Positions 32,801 through 47,800 of a stretch of 64,000 bases of DNA are shown one piece after another. The stretch is taken from assembly GCA_013399695.1 (NCBI GenBank), contig VXAU01001352.1:702195-766194 (forward strand). The letters are read 5' to 3'. Position 1 is the stretch's first letter. Each line of letters starts with the position of its first letter. This stretch comes from Formicarius rufipectus (lineage: Eukaryota > Chordata > Aves > Passeriformes > Formicariidae). Both the position numbers and the translations under genes were made by a program. The notes beneath the pieces are model-generated. The model had not been told where the DNA came from. It saw nothing but the letters and a program-made list of their open reading frames with translations, and made no database searches.

Positions 32801-35800
32801 CCCCTTCAAGTGATTAGCAAAATAGATCTCTGTCAAACTTTAATGAAGAAAATACTTGTAATTCTAATGAATATCATTGCCATTCTTGATATGGTAAAAT
32901 GGATTAGCCTCCCTACCTTTAATTTTATTTATTGCATAATGTTTCTGTGTGGTATTAGTGGATTAGGCTACTTATTCCATGCCTTTGACCTCAGTTAATG
33001 TTTTCCCTTTGCATTTTAATGAAGAACTGACTCAAAATTCCTACTAGGCAACTTAGGATATTTTGGATGAAAAAATTGTTCATATTAAATGGTATTTTTA
33101 CACAGTAAGAGTTTACTTTTCTCACTGTTAAGATTGTCCCCCCCACCTGCCCTCATTCTAGGTTGTTCTTTTGCTATGATTTTGTAGATTTAAGTTGTTA
33201 TTTCTTTCTGTTAGTCTCTGCATTTGGGTGCAGTTGTAGCACAGGCTCATTTGTGGGTTATGTTTGCTTATCAGTAGATCTAAAAAGTGTTGGGTACTTG
33301 TGGTGTTTTGGGGGGCTTCTTGTTTTTATTTTAAGTGTACAATTAGAGTTCAGAAAAGCGAAAGACATATTGCTATCTTTTAGTTGGTTACAATGCAGCC
33401 CTTAGTATTTTTTTTTCAATTAGCTCATTTTAATGACATTTATGATAGTGAAGATTAAGAAGTTCCTGCAATTACTACTTCAGTGTTGTGTTTAGATTTC
33501 TCTTGTCCTGTTGTAAAACTAATTGCATTTTGTTGAATTCTGATTAGGTAATCAACTGAATTTTTCTCAAATACTTCGTATACTAAAGGTGTTTGTACAA
33601 GTTGCATAGGGTGAGGTTTTCCTTAAAGGAGAGAAATATCTCTGATAAGTAGTGAGGAAAATTTCTGCCCTTATATAGATGTTCTTGTATTTTGCAGTTC
33701 TGTAGCAGGAGGAACTACATCTAACAAAGTTTTAATATTATCTAATGACCTCTTTAGGTGTCGAATCTTGATTAACTGTAGATTGTTATTTTTTAATGCG
33801 TGTTCCTTTGTAGACTCCTGTTTATTCTGTAAGGATGGTGATGATAATTGGCTTAAAAAATATAGTTTGTCAGAAAGGCAGGTACTCTGGGCAAGCAGCT
33901 AGGCTTCCTTTTAACTGGAGCCTTTTGAACTCCCTTGCCACAGGAGGTCGGCCAAGTCCCGCAGCAGGAGCCCGTACTCGTCGCGGCACTCGCGGTCCCG
34001 CAGCAGGCACAGACTGTCCCGCTCCAGGAGCCGCCACTCCAGCATCTCTCCCAGCACGCTGACTCTGAAGAGCAGCCTGGCCGCGGAGCTCAACAAGAAC
34101 AAAAAGGCCAGAGCCGCCGAGGCAGCCAAAGCCAGTGCCGAGGCAGCCAAAGCCAGTGCCAAGGCGTCCAACACCTCCACCCCCACGAAGGGCAGCGCTG
34201 ACGCCGCTGCTGGGGCAGCCCAGGTGAACAACGTGAAGGAGCTGAAGAAGGTGAAGGCGGAGCTCACGCCTTCCCCCACCGCCAGCGCCGCTCCGAGGAA
34301 CGACAAGGCGAAAGCCAAGGCCTCACTGCCCGAGACCAAGGGGGACAATAATTTGATTGCAGACAAAGCTGCTAAGCAGAAGCCGGCAGCGGTCAAAGAG
34401 AATAAAGTAACTGTGGTGAAACAGCCGCCGCCCGTCGCTGTCAAAGAGAAGAGCAAGCCCAGCACGCCGAGTGCGGTAGCCAAGAAGGATCGCATTGTTG
34501 CACTACCGACCTCTACACTGCCACCCTTGCCTTTGCCTCCCACGCTGCCTGAGGACAAAGAAACTGAGAGGTGAGTTGTGGCAGAGATCTGCTTTTGTTC
34601 CTTTTTTTATTGTTGTTATTGTCTGTTCTTTTATTGTTGTTGATGTTGGTGTTATTTCCTTTGCAAAGTAAATATAAACCTATTTGCTAGATCAGGCTGA
34701 GGCATTGCATGCTCTTCAGTTGTGGTTGTTAGTTAGGAATTTGATCTGAAAAATAGTTCCATCACAGAATATGCTGAGTTGGAAGGGACCCGAAAGGATC
34801 ATCGAGTCCAACCCTCAGCCCTGCACAACCCCATCCCCAGGAGTCATCCTCTGTGCCCAAGAGCATCATCCAAACCCCCCTGGAGCTCTGACCGCCCTGG
34901 TGCTGTGCCCACTGCCCAGGGGAGCCTGGTCAGTGCCCACCACCCTCTGGGGGAAGAACTGTTCCCTGAGATCCCCCCTGACCCTGCCCTGACACAGCTC
35001 CAGCCCTTCCCTGGGTGCAGTCCCTGGTCCCGCAGAGCAGAGATCAGCTCCTACCCCTCCTCTGCCCCTCTCAAGGAAGTTGGACTTGAAATGAACTGGT
35101 TCTTGAAGAGAGAAGGATTTTTTTCTAGGAGGAATCATTCAATAAAAAGTGTACTGAAGAGGTGGTTTAAAATTGCTGGTACAGAATAAGTTTGGGACTA
35201 ATGCAAGGCTGCATTCAAGGGTTCAGGATTTTAAATTTTGTGTAAACATTTACTTCTGGGAAAAAGCTGAATTCAGTAGCAATATGTGAAAATCCTTTAT
35301 TTAGCTGGGGTTTGAGGTAAAAATTCTTGCCTTTGAAAGGCAGTTGTTTTATAGCTGTGAATTTATCTCAAAGTTCAGTATTATTTTATGTATGTCCAGC
35401 AGAAGTGAGGTTTGTGGCCTGTCATTTGTCTTAACCTGTGAAGTGTAAAAATTGGTCTGTAATGAAGAAATCAGTTTCTGTCTTCCAAGTGTCATCTGAG
35501 TTTAGACTACGTTAAATCTCTTCATGGTCCTAACAAACAACATGTGCTGTGACTTGTGTTGGAAAATTACTCTGCTGGGCTGTAAATTACTATTTTTCTT
35601 ATGGTTTAGTGATGAGAAAAGCTGCTTTTGGTTTTAATTTTAATCCTGGTGTTACCCACCTCTCACATGTATGCAGGAAATCACCTCACAAGCCAGTTTT
35701 TTTTAGCTGGAGGTGTAAATGTTTCTCTTGAGTTTGCTGGTAATTTAATGCTATATTAAACACTAAGAGGCATAGGAGACCTTGGGAAATAAATACAACC

Positions 35801-38800
35801 TGGCATAGTATTAGGTAGATACATTTTTTTAGTGGTAAAAGAGGAATGTTGTTTTTTGCCCTTCAGCACTTGAGCAAATGGAATAACAGTGTGACAAAAT
35901 GCATTTAAATGTGTCAAAGCCATCCTCTCTGAGTAAATGAGATTCCTGACACTGAACAAGATTTACTGTTTTAACTGAAAACTAAGCTAACTAGTTTAAA
36001 TATGACTGGTATTGCAATATTAATTACAATAATATGAAGTGAGATTTCATATTGAAGCTGACTAATTGCTTCTAATTATCATTCTTTATTTATTTTTTAA
36101 TGTAATGCCTGTTTAACTTTAGCTAAACTATACTGAGGACTTAAGCCACAATTGAGCTGTGGTTCTTCCAGCACTGGGTTCATTCTCCTTTCAGGAAAAA
36201 CAAACAAACAAAAAAAAAACCACAAAACAAAAAACAACAACCAAAGAAAAAGAAAAAAAAAAAAACAACCAACCCTAATGCTTACAAACATCTGCATTAG
36301 AAAGATTAATGACAAATAATAAAATGTCTTTTATGTTTTGCTTCGTTTTTGCCTATAGGATGTTATAAACTTCAGATCAGAGTAGCTGGGATTACAAGTC
36401 ATGATAAAGCTTAAGTCATCAAAGGAAAAAGGTCAATGTTTTTTGGGGTGGAGGAGGACGAAGATATTTACCTTGGGCTCTGATTATGGGGAGACTGTGG
36501 AAGCAAAGCTGGATGCTGTTCCACTGTGGAAGTGAAAGGGAAAATTGCCCTGGTTGTCAGTGCTGTGTGATTTAACAGACCTGGGAAAAAAGGTTGCTCG
36601 TGGCTGCCTCTGTTTTCATATGCCACCTCTAAAATCTGCTTTAGAACCTTTCAGATGTTATGGTTTCACTGCTATTGAAAATTTGGAGGCAAAATGGTGG
36701 GAGAAGTGCAAATATATGAACTTCAAAAATCAGAGTTTGTCATTATCATGATAATTACATGCACTGTGCTAAGGTTGTTTATTCTTTGTAGCATGTTAAC
36801 TTATATTTGTTGTCAGGGTAGTATATGCTTCCTTCCCTTTCTGATGCCTATTTAAAATCAGTGGCAACCTGAAGAGTGGTAAAAGACATTAAAGTCCTCT
36901 GTTTTCATGGGGAAGCACAGACATATGCAGAACACTGGCATGCTTTCTTGGACTATATAAACACTACTAATTGCAATTAAAGAAAAAAATATATGCATGG
37001 GAGTTGACAATATCTTTCCATTTACAGAAGTTCCTGAAACTGTAGGAAGCTGCAGGAAAAGCTTCCCAGAGAAGGATGCTGACATCAGACTAGTGTGATT
37101 TGGCAAATGCAGCGGTCTTGGAAAATAGCCCCTCAAAGCATGACTCAGTTTTTTTGATATGGTGGCAGAGGTTGACATTTCAAGAGTGGATACTGTGTGA
37201 GAGGCATCTAGGGGAGAAACAATTCTGTAATTGTATAATGTTTTGGGGTGGTCCTGGCTTTAAAGTTGTTGGATGTGCAGTAGCTGCACAAATCTAACTA
37301 AACTAAAGGAAGTTCTGGTAAAATGGAAGCACGTGTTTAAAAAAAAAAAAAATCCTACCGCAAGTATGATGTTTTCAGAACTTTCCCATCAGAATGGGAA
37401 GAGCATCTCTACGATCATTGTGTTTGGTGATTCCTAAAGGAATACATTGGTGTACATGTGTTTGGGGATTTTTCTCAAGACAGAGATTGACAGTATCTGT
37501 TACCTAATTACGGTTGATTAAAAAGTGGTCAGATATCAGTAACCCCTGAGAGAAAAACAGGTAGTAATTTTTATGTGATTTTTTTTTTTCTCCACTTGAC
37601 TTGCCTGCTGCTCACTAGACAGATGTTGAATGTGCAGTGTTGGAGCAGCTGTGTGTCAGTGAGGTGGTGTGGGCAGCCTGGGAATGCCCTGCGGTGTTAC
37701 TGCAACCACGACACTCACTGTCTGTGAGACCAACTTCCCAGAGAACTGCATTAGGATCATCTCCTCTTCTATGGAGAAGTCAGAGTACAGATTTTACTAC
37801 TGCACTTTTGATGTCTGGCAGCACCTGAGCTCTAAATATTCTTAATAACCTGGGCCATAATCTTGGAAAGAAGGTTGTGTGGCAGAAGTCTGGCCTGGGA
37901 AGGCTTTATGTTTCATCTGCCCTCAGCTTTCAGCATCAGATCTGGTTGCACAATTCTGTGGAACTGTGGTAATTAGCTGTGCATCTTCCAGAGAGCACTC
38001 TGGCTGGGGAGCCACTCATCCAAGTCCTGTGAGTTCTTAGAGCAGAGATTACAAATGTTGAAGCATTGACAATGTAGAATGTATTTTTTGCTTTGAATTC
38101 TGATACATTTTCCTTTATGTATATTAATATTCTCCTGTCTTGGTGGTTTTTTTAATAGTTTGCGAGAGAATCTTTCAGTGAAACCAGTCAAAGACACAGA
38201 CAGGATTCGCCCTCTGCTTTCAGACTTGCCACTTCCACCTGAGTTGCCTGGAGGGGCTGAGGTACCCAAAAGTCCTGAAGAAAAGAAACCAGCAGTTCAG
38301 TTACACAGCAAGAGAAGACCAAAGTATGTTTATTAGTCTTTGAAGCCTATTAAGCAAGTAGAAGTGATAATAGTTTCTTTACAATATATTCTTGTAAAAA
38401 GAATTCTGCTTTTTAGTGACTTTTTAATATAAATGAGGCTTGACTGAAACTGCATGGCTTTATTAATGTCTGGAATAGTTAGCACTGATGGTTCTTCAAA
38501 GTTAAAGCAACCCATAGGTATACTAGCTGTGTTCTTAGAAATGTTTCTTGCTTTCTAGAATATGTGGACCACGACATGGTGAAACAAAAGAGAAGGAAAT
38601 AGACTGGGGAAAGCGCTGTGTGGATAAATTTGATATCATTGGTATTATTGGTGAAGGCACTTATGGGCAAGTTTACAAAGCCAGGGATAAAGATACAGGT
38701 AAGTTCAAAAAAGGGAAATGTAATCCTGTGGTTTTAAATGAACAGACTGGTTTTGGTTTAGTTTTCATTTTATATTGAGTAAAATTTGTGATATTCTGCC

Positions 38801-41800
38801 CTCTAATGTTTGGAAGGTTTTTAGTTGTTGATGTATTTGTTCAGTGTGAAATCCAACATTGTCTAAATGAGAAATTGTTTGCTCCATTGGAATATCTTTC
38901 ATCTGTAAAGCTGTGGCTGAGTAGTCTTAAATTCTAATTCTTATTTCTTGAGTTTTGATGCTCTGGACAGACTTGAAATAGTGGAGAAGAGAGATTAAAT
39001 ATTCTGGGGAAAGTAAATGGCACCCTGGATGGATTGTCAGGCAGTACTGAAGTTTGTAAAGGGACATAAGGGTGAAAGAAACTATGTAGGAGATTTGGCC
39101 ACTGTCATTCTTTGACCTGGCAGTAGGAAGAAGATCTACTGTGCAGCACAGCCCTGGAGAGTTGCATGTGGGGCATTTTTCTTGCAGTATAACTGACTTT
39201 ACAACAGTGTAATTAATTTAAATCTCATGTTAAACTATAGCTGAAATTAGTGAGCAGTCACCACTATGGTACATAAGAATGCTGCCACTACTCCTAATAG
39301 ATATTGCATCCAGATTCTTCACATATGCTGGGTGTTGCTGGATCATTTTGTGTTCAGTTAGTTTTCTGGTCAGTTAGTTCTTTCTGGGGCTGCTTGCCCT
39401 TCTGCCTTACTTGCACATGCTTTGAACACTGGATAGTTTGCTGCTTCAGCATAACTGAGTCACACAGGACCACACATCAATCTCAGTTCCTTTTGCCTCC
39501 AGAAGTGTAATTATAATTCCTTCTTCAGTTTTACTTATGTTTGTCTCAGTTTGCAAACTTAGTTCTTAAGTTGAACTGTCAGAGATTTTTACCTCTGCCT
39601 TGAGAACCACTGCAAGTCTTTGTTAGGATCACCTTCCTGCTTTCCTGGGATTCTCTGTGAACAATTTGCTGTTTAATCCTGCCATAACCATATTGCCTCT
39701 TGGGCAAACTTCAGGTTATTTATGTGTGGCAGTCATTTCTTAACCTCCAATAGAAGTTGTTGCTCTCTGTTGAATAGGTCCACACAGGCACAGCAAAGTT
39801 TCCATTAGCTTTGGATTCAAATGCTGTGTGAAGAGTGGCATTAAGACAAGTGGATGTTGTATCATGCTGAAATGTGACCTACTGTGAATGTATCTTATAA
39901 GTGGTGTAGGACAAGTACTTTTTGGAGCTAACAAAGGTATCTGTGTTGTCAATAAACTTCCCAGACACAGCAATAAACCTTTAAGAACAAAATGATTGAG
40001 CTAGCATGTGGTCTTTAGATATATCCCCCATCATACTCCTGCCATTTTGAAGAATCCAGTCCCATCCAGCCCCCTCTGCAGTAAAATAATAAGGGAAATT
40101 CCTCCTCACTGTAAATGTGGCAGTGACACTACTTCTTGTAGAAAGTGTACTGATGAATTTGAGAACTCTCTAGTCATCTGCCTCATATCTTGAACTGTGC
40201 AGTATTTCTGGCTAGATGTGGATTCTGACCTGATGTGATATAGAATTGAGAAACCCAGAGCAGTCACAGCCTCTGTCTCCAAAGCTGCTGCTGATAATCA
40301 CTCTGTTGGTAGGCATGGGATGGAGTATTGGGGCAGGTGAGTGAGGTATATAGGGGGGGGAGGAAGATACCTGAAAATTCTCATTACCGTTTTGCTTCTC
40401 CATGTGATGCTCATTTGTGTTCAGCACAGTGTTTGGTGCAGGCATCAGAATGTTAACTGTTTACTGCATTCAGAACTAGTAAAAAATGCAAAGGGTTTTT
40501 TTTACCCAATACTAAATGCTGTGGTTTGGTTGCTAATCTTAATTTATTTGAATTTTCTCAAAGGGGAAATGGTGGCCCTAAAGAAAGTCCGTCTGGATAA
40601 TGAAAAGGAAGGATTTCCAATTACAGCTATTCGAGAGATTAAGATTCTTCGACAGCTCAATCACCAAAGCATTATCAACATGAAGGAAATAGTGACAGAT
40701 AAGGAAGATGCTTTGGACTTCAAGAAGGACAAAGGTATGTACACTAACAGAGGGCACAGCTCCTTCTGGTCCTGGTGTGATAGCCTGCTCTGCTGGATTT
40801 GAAGTTAAGCGTCACTAAAAGGTGTGTTTTCAAATTGTGATGCTTGACAAGGGATTTTAATTTTTTTGTTTAAATACAAATAGAAGTTGTTTATTAACTG
40901 TACCTTTTGCTCATGGAAACATTTTCTGTATATGTTTTATGGTATAAAAATGTATTACTTCATTCCAGTGTTGCTGGAGAGGAAGAGATGTTTGTCTCCT
41001 TGACACCCATGGATTAGAGAGGCCAACATTAATAGGAAGCTCTTAATTGTGTGCTTCTTTTAGCCGCCTTTTTTTTTTTTTCTGTAGTGTTTTCTCATGT
41101 CATTTAGAGTGTTGTAGGCTCAATGCTGAAGAGATGTTTTTCATTCTAAGCCTTGGTTTTATCTGAATTGTGCTTCAGTTGGCTTTTTCTTGGTTGGGCA
41201 TGTGTGTCTCGAGGCTTAGAAGAATAAATGAATGAAAAGCAAGACTTGTATAGTGGTAGCGTTTTTCCCTAAGTAGAAGGCATGTAGACTTTACTCTTTT
41301 GGATCTGTCAGTTTTAAGTCTGTCTTGTTTTAGTTGCTGCAACCTCCTTAATTTAGAGCATCAAGTAAACAGAATTAAAAATGTGCAGTGTTGTTGCTTG
41401 GAATTTTTTTTTTAACTTGGTCATTTTGCTATTGGAGGCTCTTTCCTCTTAAAACGTTTTGGGGGTATTTCAGTGCCCTGAGGGCAATTTATTACATGAT
41501 TTGACTGAGGAGGGTGTTTGGAATGTAGTACCTGTGCTTTCTTCCTTGCTCCCCCCACCAGTGCAGGTCAAAGATGTTCTGCAAAGCCAGCAGAAACACC
41601 AGTGGTGCTGTGATGAGTCACAAGGTGGATGTCAGAATTAAGCAGGAATTAGTTTGGATTTTTTTCCTGGAATCTTTAGAGGGTATAATACCTTGAAGGG
41701 TCTGCAGCACTGACATGCTTTTTTTGTTGTGTTTTCAAGCAGGAAGCATCTAGCAAGAGAGTGGGTTCAGTGGTCAGCAACCACTCTGAATACTGACAGT

Positions 41801-44800
41801 CAGCAACAACCAGTTGTAACTGCAGCAGTTTAGGTTTTGTATGTGAATCTTGTACTAAGTTTTAATTAGGTCTAACCTGCTTGGCTAATGAGACCACACT
41901 AAGCCTTGACTTAATACTTAATGACTCATTAATGAATTTTCTCCTTTTCTGTTTGGTGCCATGTTTAGAATTGAATTGTAATTTTTTTGCTGTACTTCAA
42001 ACTGTGTATCTCATTAATTTCAAATGTGTTGGTTTGGGTTTTTTTTGTCCAAGTGTGTTATCTGCGCTTTTGATGTTACTTTTGCTTTAATTTCTCATTC
42101 TTATTTAACAACCTGTTAAAACAATGACATCTTCTGAAAATTTGTAAGGGCAGGGCCTTGTCTGGAGATGTTGGAATAGAATTTATTTCTGATAGTTGCT
42201 TAAGTTCTGATAGTTTCTTGAAAGCATTGGCAGGATAATGAGCCTGCTGTTTTGACTTGTCTGTGAAAAGATGGAACTTGTGGGGTTTTTTTGGGCACTG
42301 TACTCCACGTTTCTCTGATGAGTAGTCTATTATGAGACAGGGATTTACAGCTGAGCTGTGGCCAAACTGCAGTCTGTGCAGGGAGCTCATGCAGGAGGGG
42401 GGAACTTTGGTCATCTTCACGGTCAAGTGTTGCAGATGCAAAAGGAGGCTGCTCAGCAAGGAACCAGTACAGCAGTGTTAGTGATTCCTTACTGAGGCAC
42501 AGCCTACAGCAGAAGCAAAGTGATGAACATGCTTATATGTTTGCCTTAGCTTTGAAATGGAACTTGGAAAGCCCTGCTGATAAGCCATTTGTAAGAGTAG
42601 GAAATGAGAGCATGTTTGCTAACACATTTCTCTAGATAGTGTGAGTAAAGTTAATTTTGTGTCTAAGGCTGTCTGTCATATCCTGACATGTTACTCATCT
42701 GTTTATTCACTTAAGGCAGTGTGGGGTTTTGTTGCTTGGATCTCAGCAGTGTAAAATGCATCAAGCTTAGTTTTCAGACAGTAATGTAAATGTTGGCCCA
42801 GTTTGTACAGTACTTGATTTCTGGATGCTTTCTAAGATGGTAACATAGGACTGTGAGCCAGCAATGGCTTTGTCCTGACACTTTGAGCCATGTTACGTGT
42901 TTTTAAGTGACATACTCAGAAGCTTGGAAGAGAGGGGATTACCTGTCCCCCATGTAAAAGTGGTTATCTGTCTCTGTCCCAGTATTTTCAGCAGCATTCT
43001 GCTTTCAGAGAAAATAGAAGGAAGTATATCTGTCTTTTATCTTGGCCAGCTTAGGGTATAAATTTAAAGACAGGAACAGCTTTGATAGATAGTGTTGGTC
43101 TCATTCTTTCTAGACCAGCCACTGGAAAAAGAAGTGTGACACATGGGAGCACTGTGTTCCAAACATTCCACATGTATTTCCATTAAGTGCAGCACATCAG
43201 GCAGCACAGATGTTTGTGTAGATTGGACACATGCACACTCAGTGGCCAATATGTGGGTCTGTGCACTGAAGACCAGAGGTTTTTAACTTTGCAGCCTTCA
43301 TCATGTGTGACAAAGGCTTGATGGTGAGGTTGGAGCATGGCACTACTGATTACTAATTGGTACTTGTAACATCCTCATCCTGAGGCACAGTCCTGGCAGG
43401 TTAAATGTATGTGTTGGGTGTGGGGACAAGGAGTGTCCATGTTATGTTTCTGATGGAGGTTTTCCTCCCCTACCTGTCTTTCAGAGGGAGATAGGTGAGC
43501 ACAAAGATTAGGGATGGGCACATCTGACTCATGGTTGGCATTTGGTCTTGTGTGTACAGCTGACTTAACAGTGTGTTCCAGAATTAATGTCTTTGCTTCT
43601 CAGGACACAGAGGCTCGCTGGACTTGATAGCACTGATGAGCTGTAGTTTGCATTCAATATTTTCAAACATTTCAGAACTCTGGTTACTTTTGTTAAATTT
43701 TCTTGTAGTGAGCTACTACAGGACCAGTTGTGAGTGTCTTCAACAGTAACAGAGGCAATCTGACTAAGTCTGCTGGCACCTGAACTTTGCTTCGTAGTAG
43801 TTCAGGTTATTTCAAGTCCCTTTGGAGCAGGAGAATTGTGCTCTGCAGAAGCTCTTCATCTTGTGTCAGGGGTTTTCTTTGTTTAGACTGAAAAAATCAG
43901 TGTGATATTCCCTGTTCAACAGGAATTGAAGAAAACAGAAGTTGAAACAAAAAAGCTATTTCCTGGTGTATTCGAATCTATACACCTTGTAACTTAAATG
44001 AGTTGACTCACTTTATTGGTTAGAAAGTGAATCATTGGAGAAAAACCTCCTTCTTGCTTTGTGTTTTTGTTATTTCTGGTTTGTTTCCTCAATGCGTCTG
44101 TCATTTGTGTGATATCGGTTGTCTGTTTTCCCTGTGGCCACCTGGGTTGGTCCTTCAGTTCTCAATTGCTTCTCCATCAGCTGGAAGCTGTTTGCAAGTA
44201 CTCAACAGTGTAGCTGTGGCTTTGCCACGATCTGCTGTTGAACCAAAGGGAGGTGCAGTGAATCTAAGCAGAGACAGTGGAGTGACAGATGTCCCTTCAT
44301 CCTCCTGACTGGCACAGGCATTTTTGCTAACCCAAAGGAGGATGTAAAACTGCATGGAGACCAATAATAAAAGATCTGGTTAGCATTTCAGTTTGGTTCT
44401 TTGGTTTTGTTTTGTGTGTGAAAGTAAGTGTGAATTATCTGTTTGGATTGTGTGTATGTTTTAGATTAAATTTTGAATTGATTTACAGTACAAATTAGCA
44501 AACTCTTTAGGCATGAAGTTGGTATTTATCTTGACAGTGCTGTAATACAGGAGGACACTGTAGTCCATTGTCATGTGATTAGCAGGTTACTCTCTCACAG
44601 CCTCAAGGAGCACCTAGTGTGAAATCTTGTGGTTTGGAAGGAGTCTGTGACAGCAGTGGTGTGGTCACCAGAGTGCTGCTGCTTTCTCACATTGCCTGGG
44701 TTTCCTGGAAAGCTGGGTAAACCCAAACTGGTCAGAATTTCAGAAACCTCCACTGATCTACAGCTTACCTTGCTGATAGAAGAGTCTCACCCAAACAGTT

Positions 44801-47800
44801 TTCATGCTGCAATATGTTAGCAGCAATGGTGGGACTACCTGGTGGCGCTTCCCACTGGTGTGTGCAGACCTGGTTGTGTGCCTTTTCAACTTGATCCCTG
44901 GCAAAATGAGAAAAATCCCTGTTGATTAATCAAAGATTTCTGTTCCTCTGCTTTAAGTCTATTTTGTTTGGTTTCTTATTTCCATGTAGTATATGATGAG
45001 ACACGGACAGTATTTACTCCCAGAGCTTTGTCTGCCCTTGTATGCCTATTTCAGAACATACATGGAGCTTAGGTTGGATTTGTGTCAAGAGAATGCAATT
45101 GAACTTTGCAAGGGGAGAATAGCAAGAATAACAGTGTCCTGAAGAATAAACTTAATATTGGGAGAGAAAGTAAAAAATAAATAAAATAGCATAGCAGCAA
45201 TGCTTTCTTTAGTCTTCAGGTGATTGATTCAGTGGCTGTGCCTATATTTGGTGTTTTACAAATAATAAAACACAACCCTGTGTGGAAGTGGATTCTGAGC
45301 TTCCTCCTACCCCACAGGTACTCACTGGGAAGTGCAGGCCTTTAACATAATATAGCAGTAAGATGGGGAACTTTAAAGTCAAATAAGTAAGTCTTAGTTC
45401 ATTCACATTGCATGTGCCTTACCGTTAAGAGAGCTTCAGGTGTTTTTATGACTCTGCTTCCAGAAATGGGGATGGTTGGTACAAAAACAAAAGATCATTT
45501 TAAAATGAAACTTAATGAACCTTAAAGGAAAAAGCTGTTCTTTTTCCTGTTTTGTTTCCCTTTTTCAAGAAATGGATATTTGTGTGGTATTTGTTTTGAC
45601 AGAACTAAAGAATGCTGTAAACTTGAACTCAGACTGAGTTGTAGTAAGGACGTGACTACTTTGTTGACTGAAACTGTAGATCTGTCAGAAAAGGGACCCT
45701 GTCTAGGAATGAACTAACGAGTTTCATTTCAGTTTGCTTGGCAACTCTTTTGCAGCTCCAGTCACTTCCAAATATAGCTTGAGTAACACCAAAAATCAGC
45801 TTTTAGTGGTTGTATTGCCAAGGTTGGTTAGACTAATTTGAATAGTTTCTCACAATGAATGAAAAAGATTCAGCTTGAACAGTTTTTTTTAATGAAACAT
45901 TCTAACATTGTGTAATATGTGGGTAGGAAATAGGCAGCAATGCACAAGTGCAATGGATATGTGAATTTGCTCTTGTTCTGATATGGAAGGAACAGTTAGC
46001 ATTTTTACTGTTGTAGTGGATGTTTCTTAATGAGCATTGCAGAGAATACAAATAATCAGATGTCATCTTCTAGGTACTACTGTACTTTTTCTATGAATTG
46101 TCTCCACTGTTGTCAGCTTTCCTTCTTGCACGACGGTGCCAGTTGTGATTGCTGGTTATAAATAGCAGTGGAAAACTCCTGGGAGTTAGTGACAGAGCAG
46201 GAAATTGCTCAAGGCATGGAGCCTACTTTGCATATAAACCTGAGGACTCAGTTCAGCTGTTCTCACTCCACAGGTCTGCAGTCATGTTTCCCCTGTGCTA
46301 TACACACATGCAGCCAGCTGCCATGGCACAATTCACTTCTCTTGTATTCCAGAGCAAGAACATACCAAGATTCACTGGTATTCAGTTTGGCTGAGCTGAC
46401 ATCCTCTGAAGGGCATATCTAGGTTATTCTGATGCTGCAGGATTAATATTTGTTTCAAGGCATTTTAAAATATGTCATGGTTCATACTTGAGCAGTTGTC
46501 ACTGAAGTAGAGCTGACAGCAGGTTGCCAGCTGCCTTGTTTGAGAAGACCAGGATGAGCAGCCTGTGTGCTTTTTTCCATGCTGAACTGGTGAGCTGCAT
46601 TGGTGAACTCAGTTATGTAATTAGTAACCCAGCAGACTTTTGGTTATTCATGGTTCTTAATACTTCCTGCTGTCCTTCTGAAGTGATGGGGTTGTGTTGT
46701 GCCTGCTCGATTCATCTCCTCCCCACACACCAACAGCAGGGGTATTTTATGATGAATATTTTGCTTCCTCTGTATAACATAGAGCAGGACAAAAGTACCC
46801 AAATTAAACACAGTGAACTCTTGAGTGTCTTAGGCAGTGGCCTGTGGTTTAGCTGACCCATGCTGATATCTGTTACAAGTTTAACCCTTACTGAGTGAGT
46901 AATCTTTTTCCTGAATGTTGAATAGCAGATGGACTTTGCATTCTTTCTTCTTTTTTCAGCTACTATGCAGGACAAGAAGTCAGCTCCCTAGAATGTGGCC
47001 ACGTGTTCTGTCAAGCTGAGTTCTCATTATTGCTCCAAGAGTTTCAACAGTTTCTGAGTTGGAACTTCTTATTTAGAACAGGAACCTGTAATGAGTTCTG
47101 GTTGGGCAGAAGCTATTTGAAGGGATGGCTTTGAGGGGAGGCTTTTGAAAATGCAGGATGGACAGACCCTCTTGCATATGGTTTCTCTATTGCCACCAGT
47201 GCTCTGCCAGGTCTTCAGTGTCCTGCCTGCCCAAGGGTTAAGAAGGGAAAGAACAAAGTACTCAAAGTGGATTGTACTGGAGATTGGTTATTGCTGCTCC
47301 TGGAGCATTCAGCACTTTTCCCCTTTGAGAGTACTTACATGTGTCAAAGAGCCTTGGCTTTAATAGCTGTATTTGTGGAATTACACAGGCTAATGTGAGA
47401 TAAGACCAGATTCTCCTGTGCTTGATGTGTGTATGTGGTAACTTGTTATATGAACTCTGTCTTTGCAGAGCTGCTGTTAGTCATAGATAATTCTGCTTTC
47501 TCATTTTGTCCTCTTGCAAGTGTCTGAGAAGGGCAGACCATTTCTGACCCAATTGCACAGAAATACTAAAAAAAAAAATAAAAAATAAAAATGAGTCACT
47601 GAATCGTGACAGATGAACTTATAATGCTTGTAACATATTTTGTTTCTATATTTCTCCCCAAACTTTACATAGGGAATATTAGCACAGTTAATTTTCCCTC
47701 CAGTAAAATGTGTGGACAGTGAGAGCTGGAGGGAGAGGATGTGTCTGTGGAGATTAAAGCATCATGTGGTAGCATTGTGTTTGTTTTCACAAACATCTGG

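Larger units (their letters stand above)
23887..33943 (+). other. CDK13: CDK13 intron 1
   Basis: A 10-kb GT-AG intron and the largest in the window. After about 24120 it becomes AT-rich. It holds an A run at 24172-24190 and T/G simple repeats (32112-32214 and 32565-32785). No CR1, LTR or supportable exon was recognised; open frames are short and overlapping. Confidence 0.85.
34571..38158 (+). other. CDK13: CDK13 intron 2
   Basis: A 3.6-kb GT-AG intron with a CR1 tail (34755-35085) and an A-rich simple tract (36197-36275). The rest is AT-rich with no recognised exon. Confidence 0.88.

Noticed and set aside
33911..34558. Minus frame of 215 codons
   Set aside because: It is the antisense shadow of CDK13 exon 2.
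34771..35189. Plus frames of 73-136 codons in CDK13 intron 2
   Set aside because: They overlap the CR1 fragment and represent its antisense translation.
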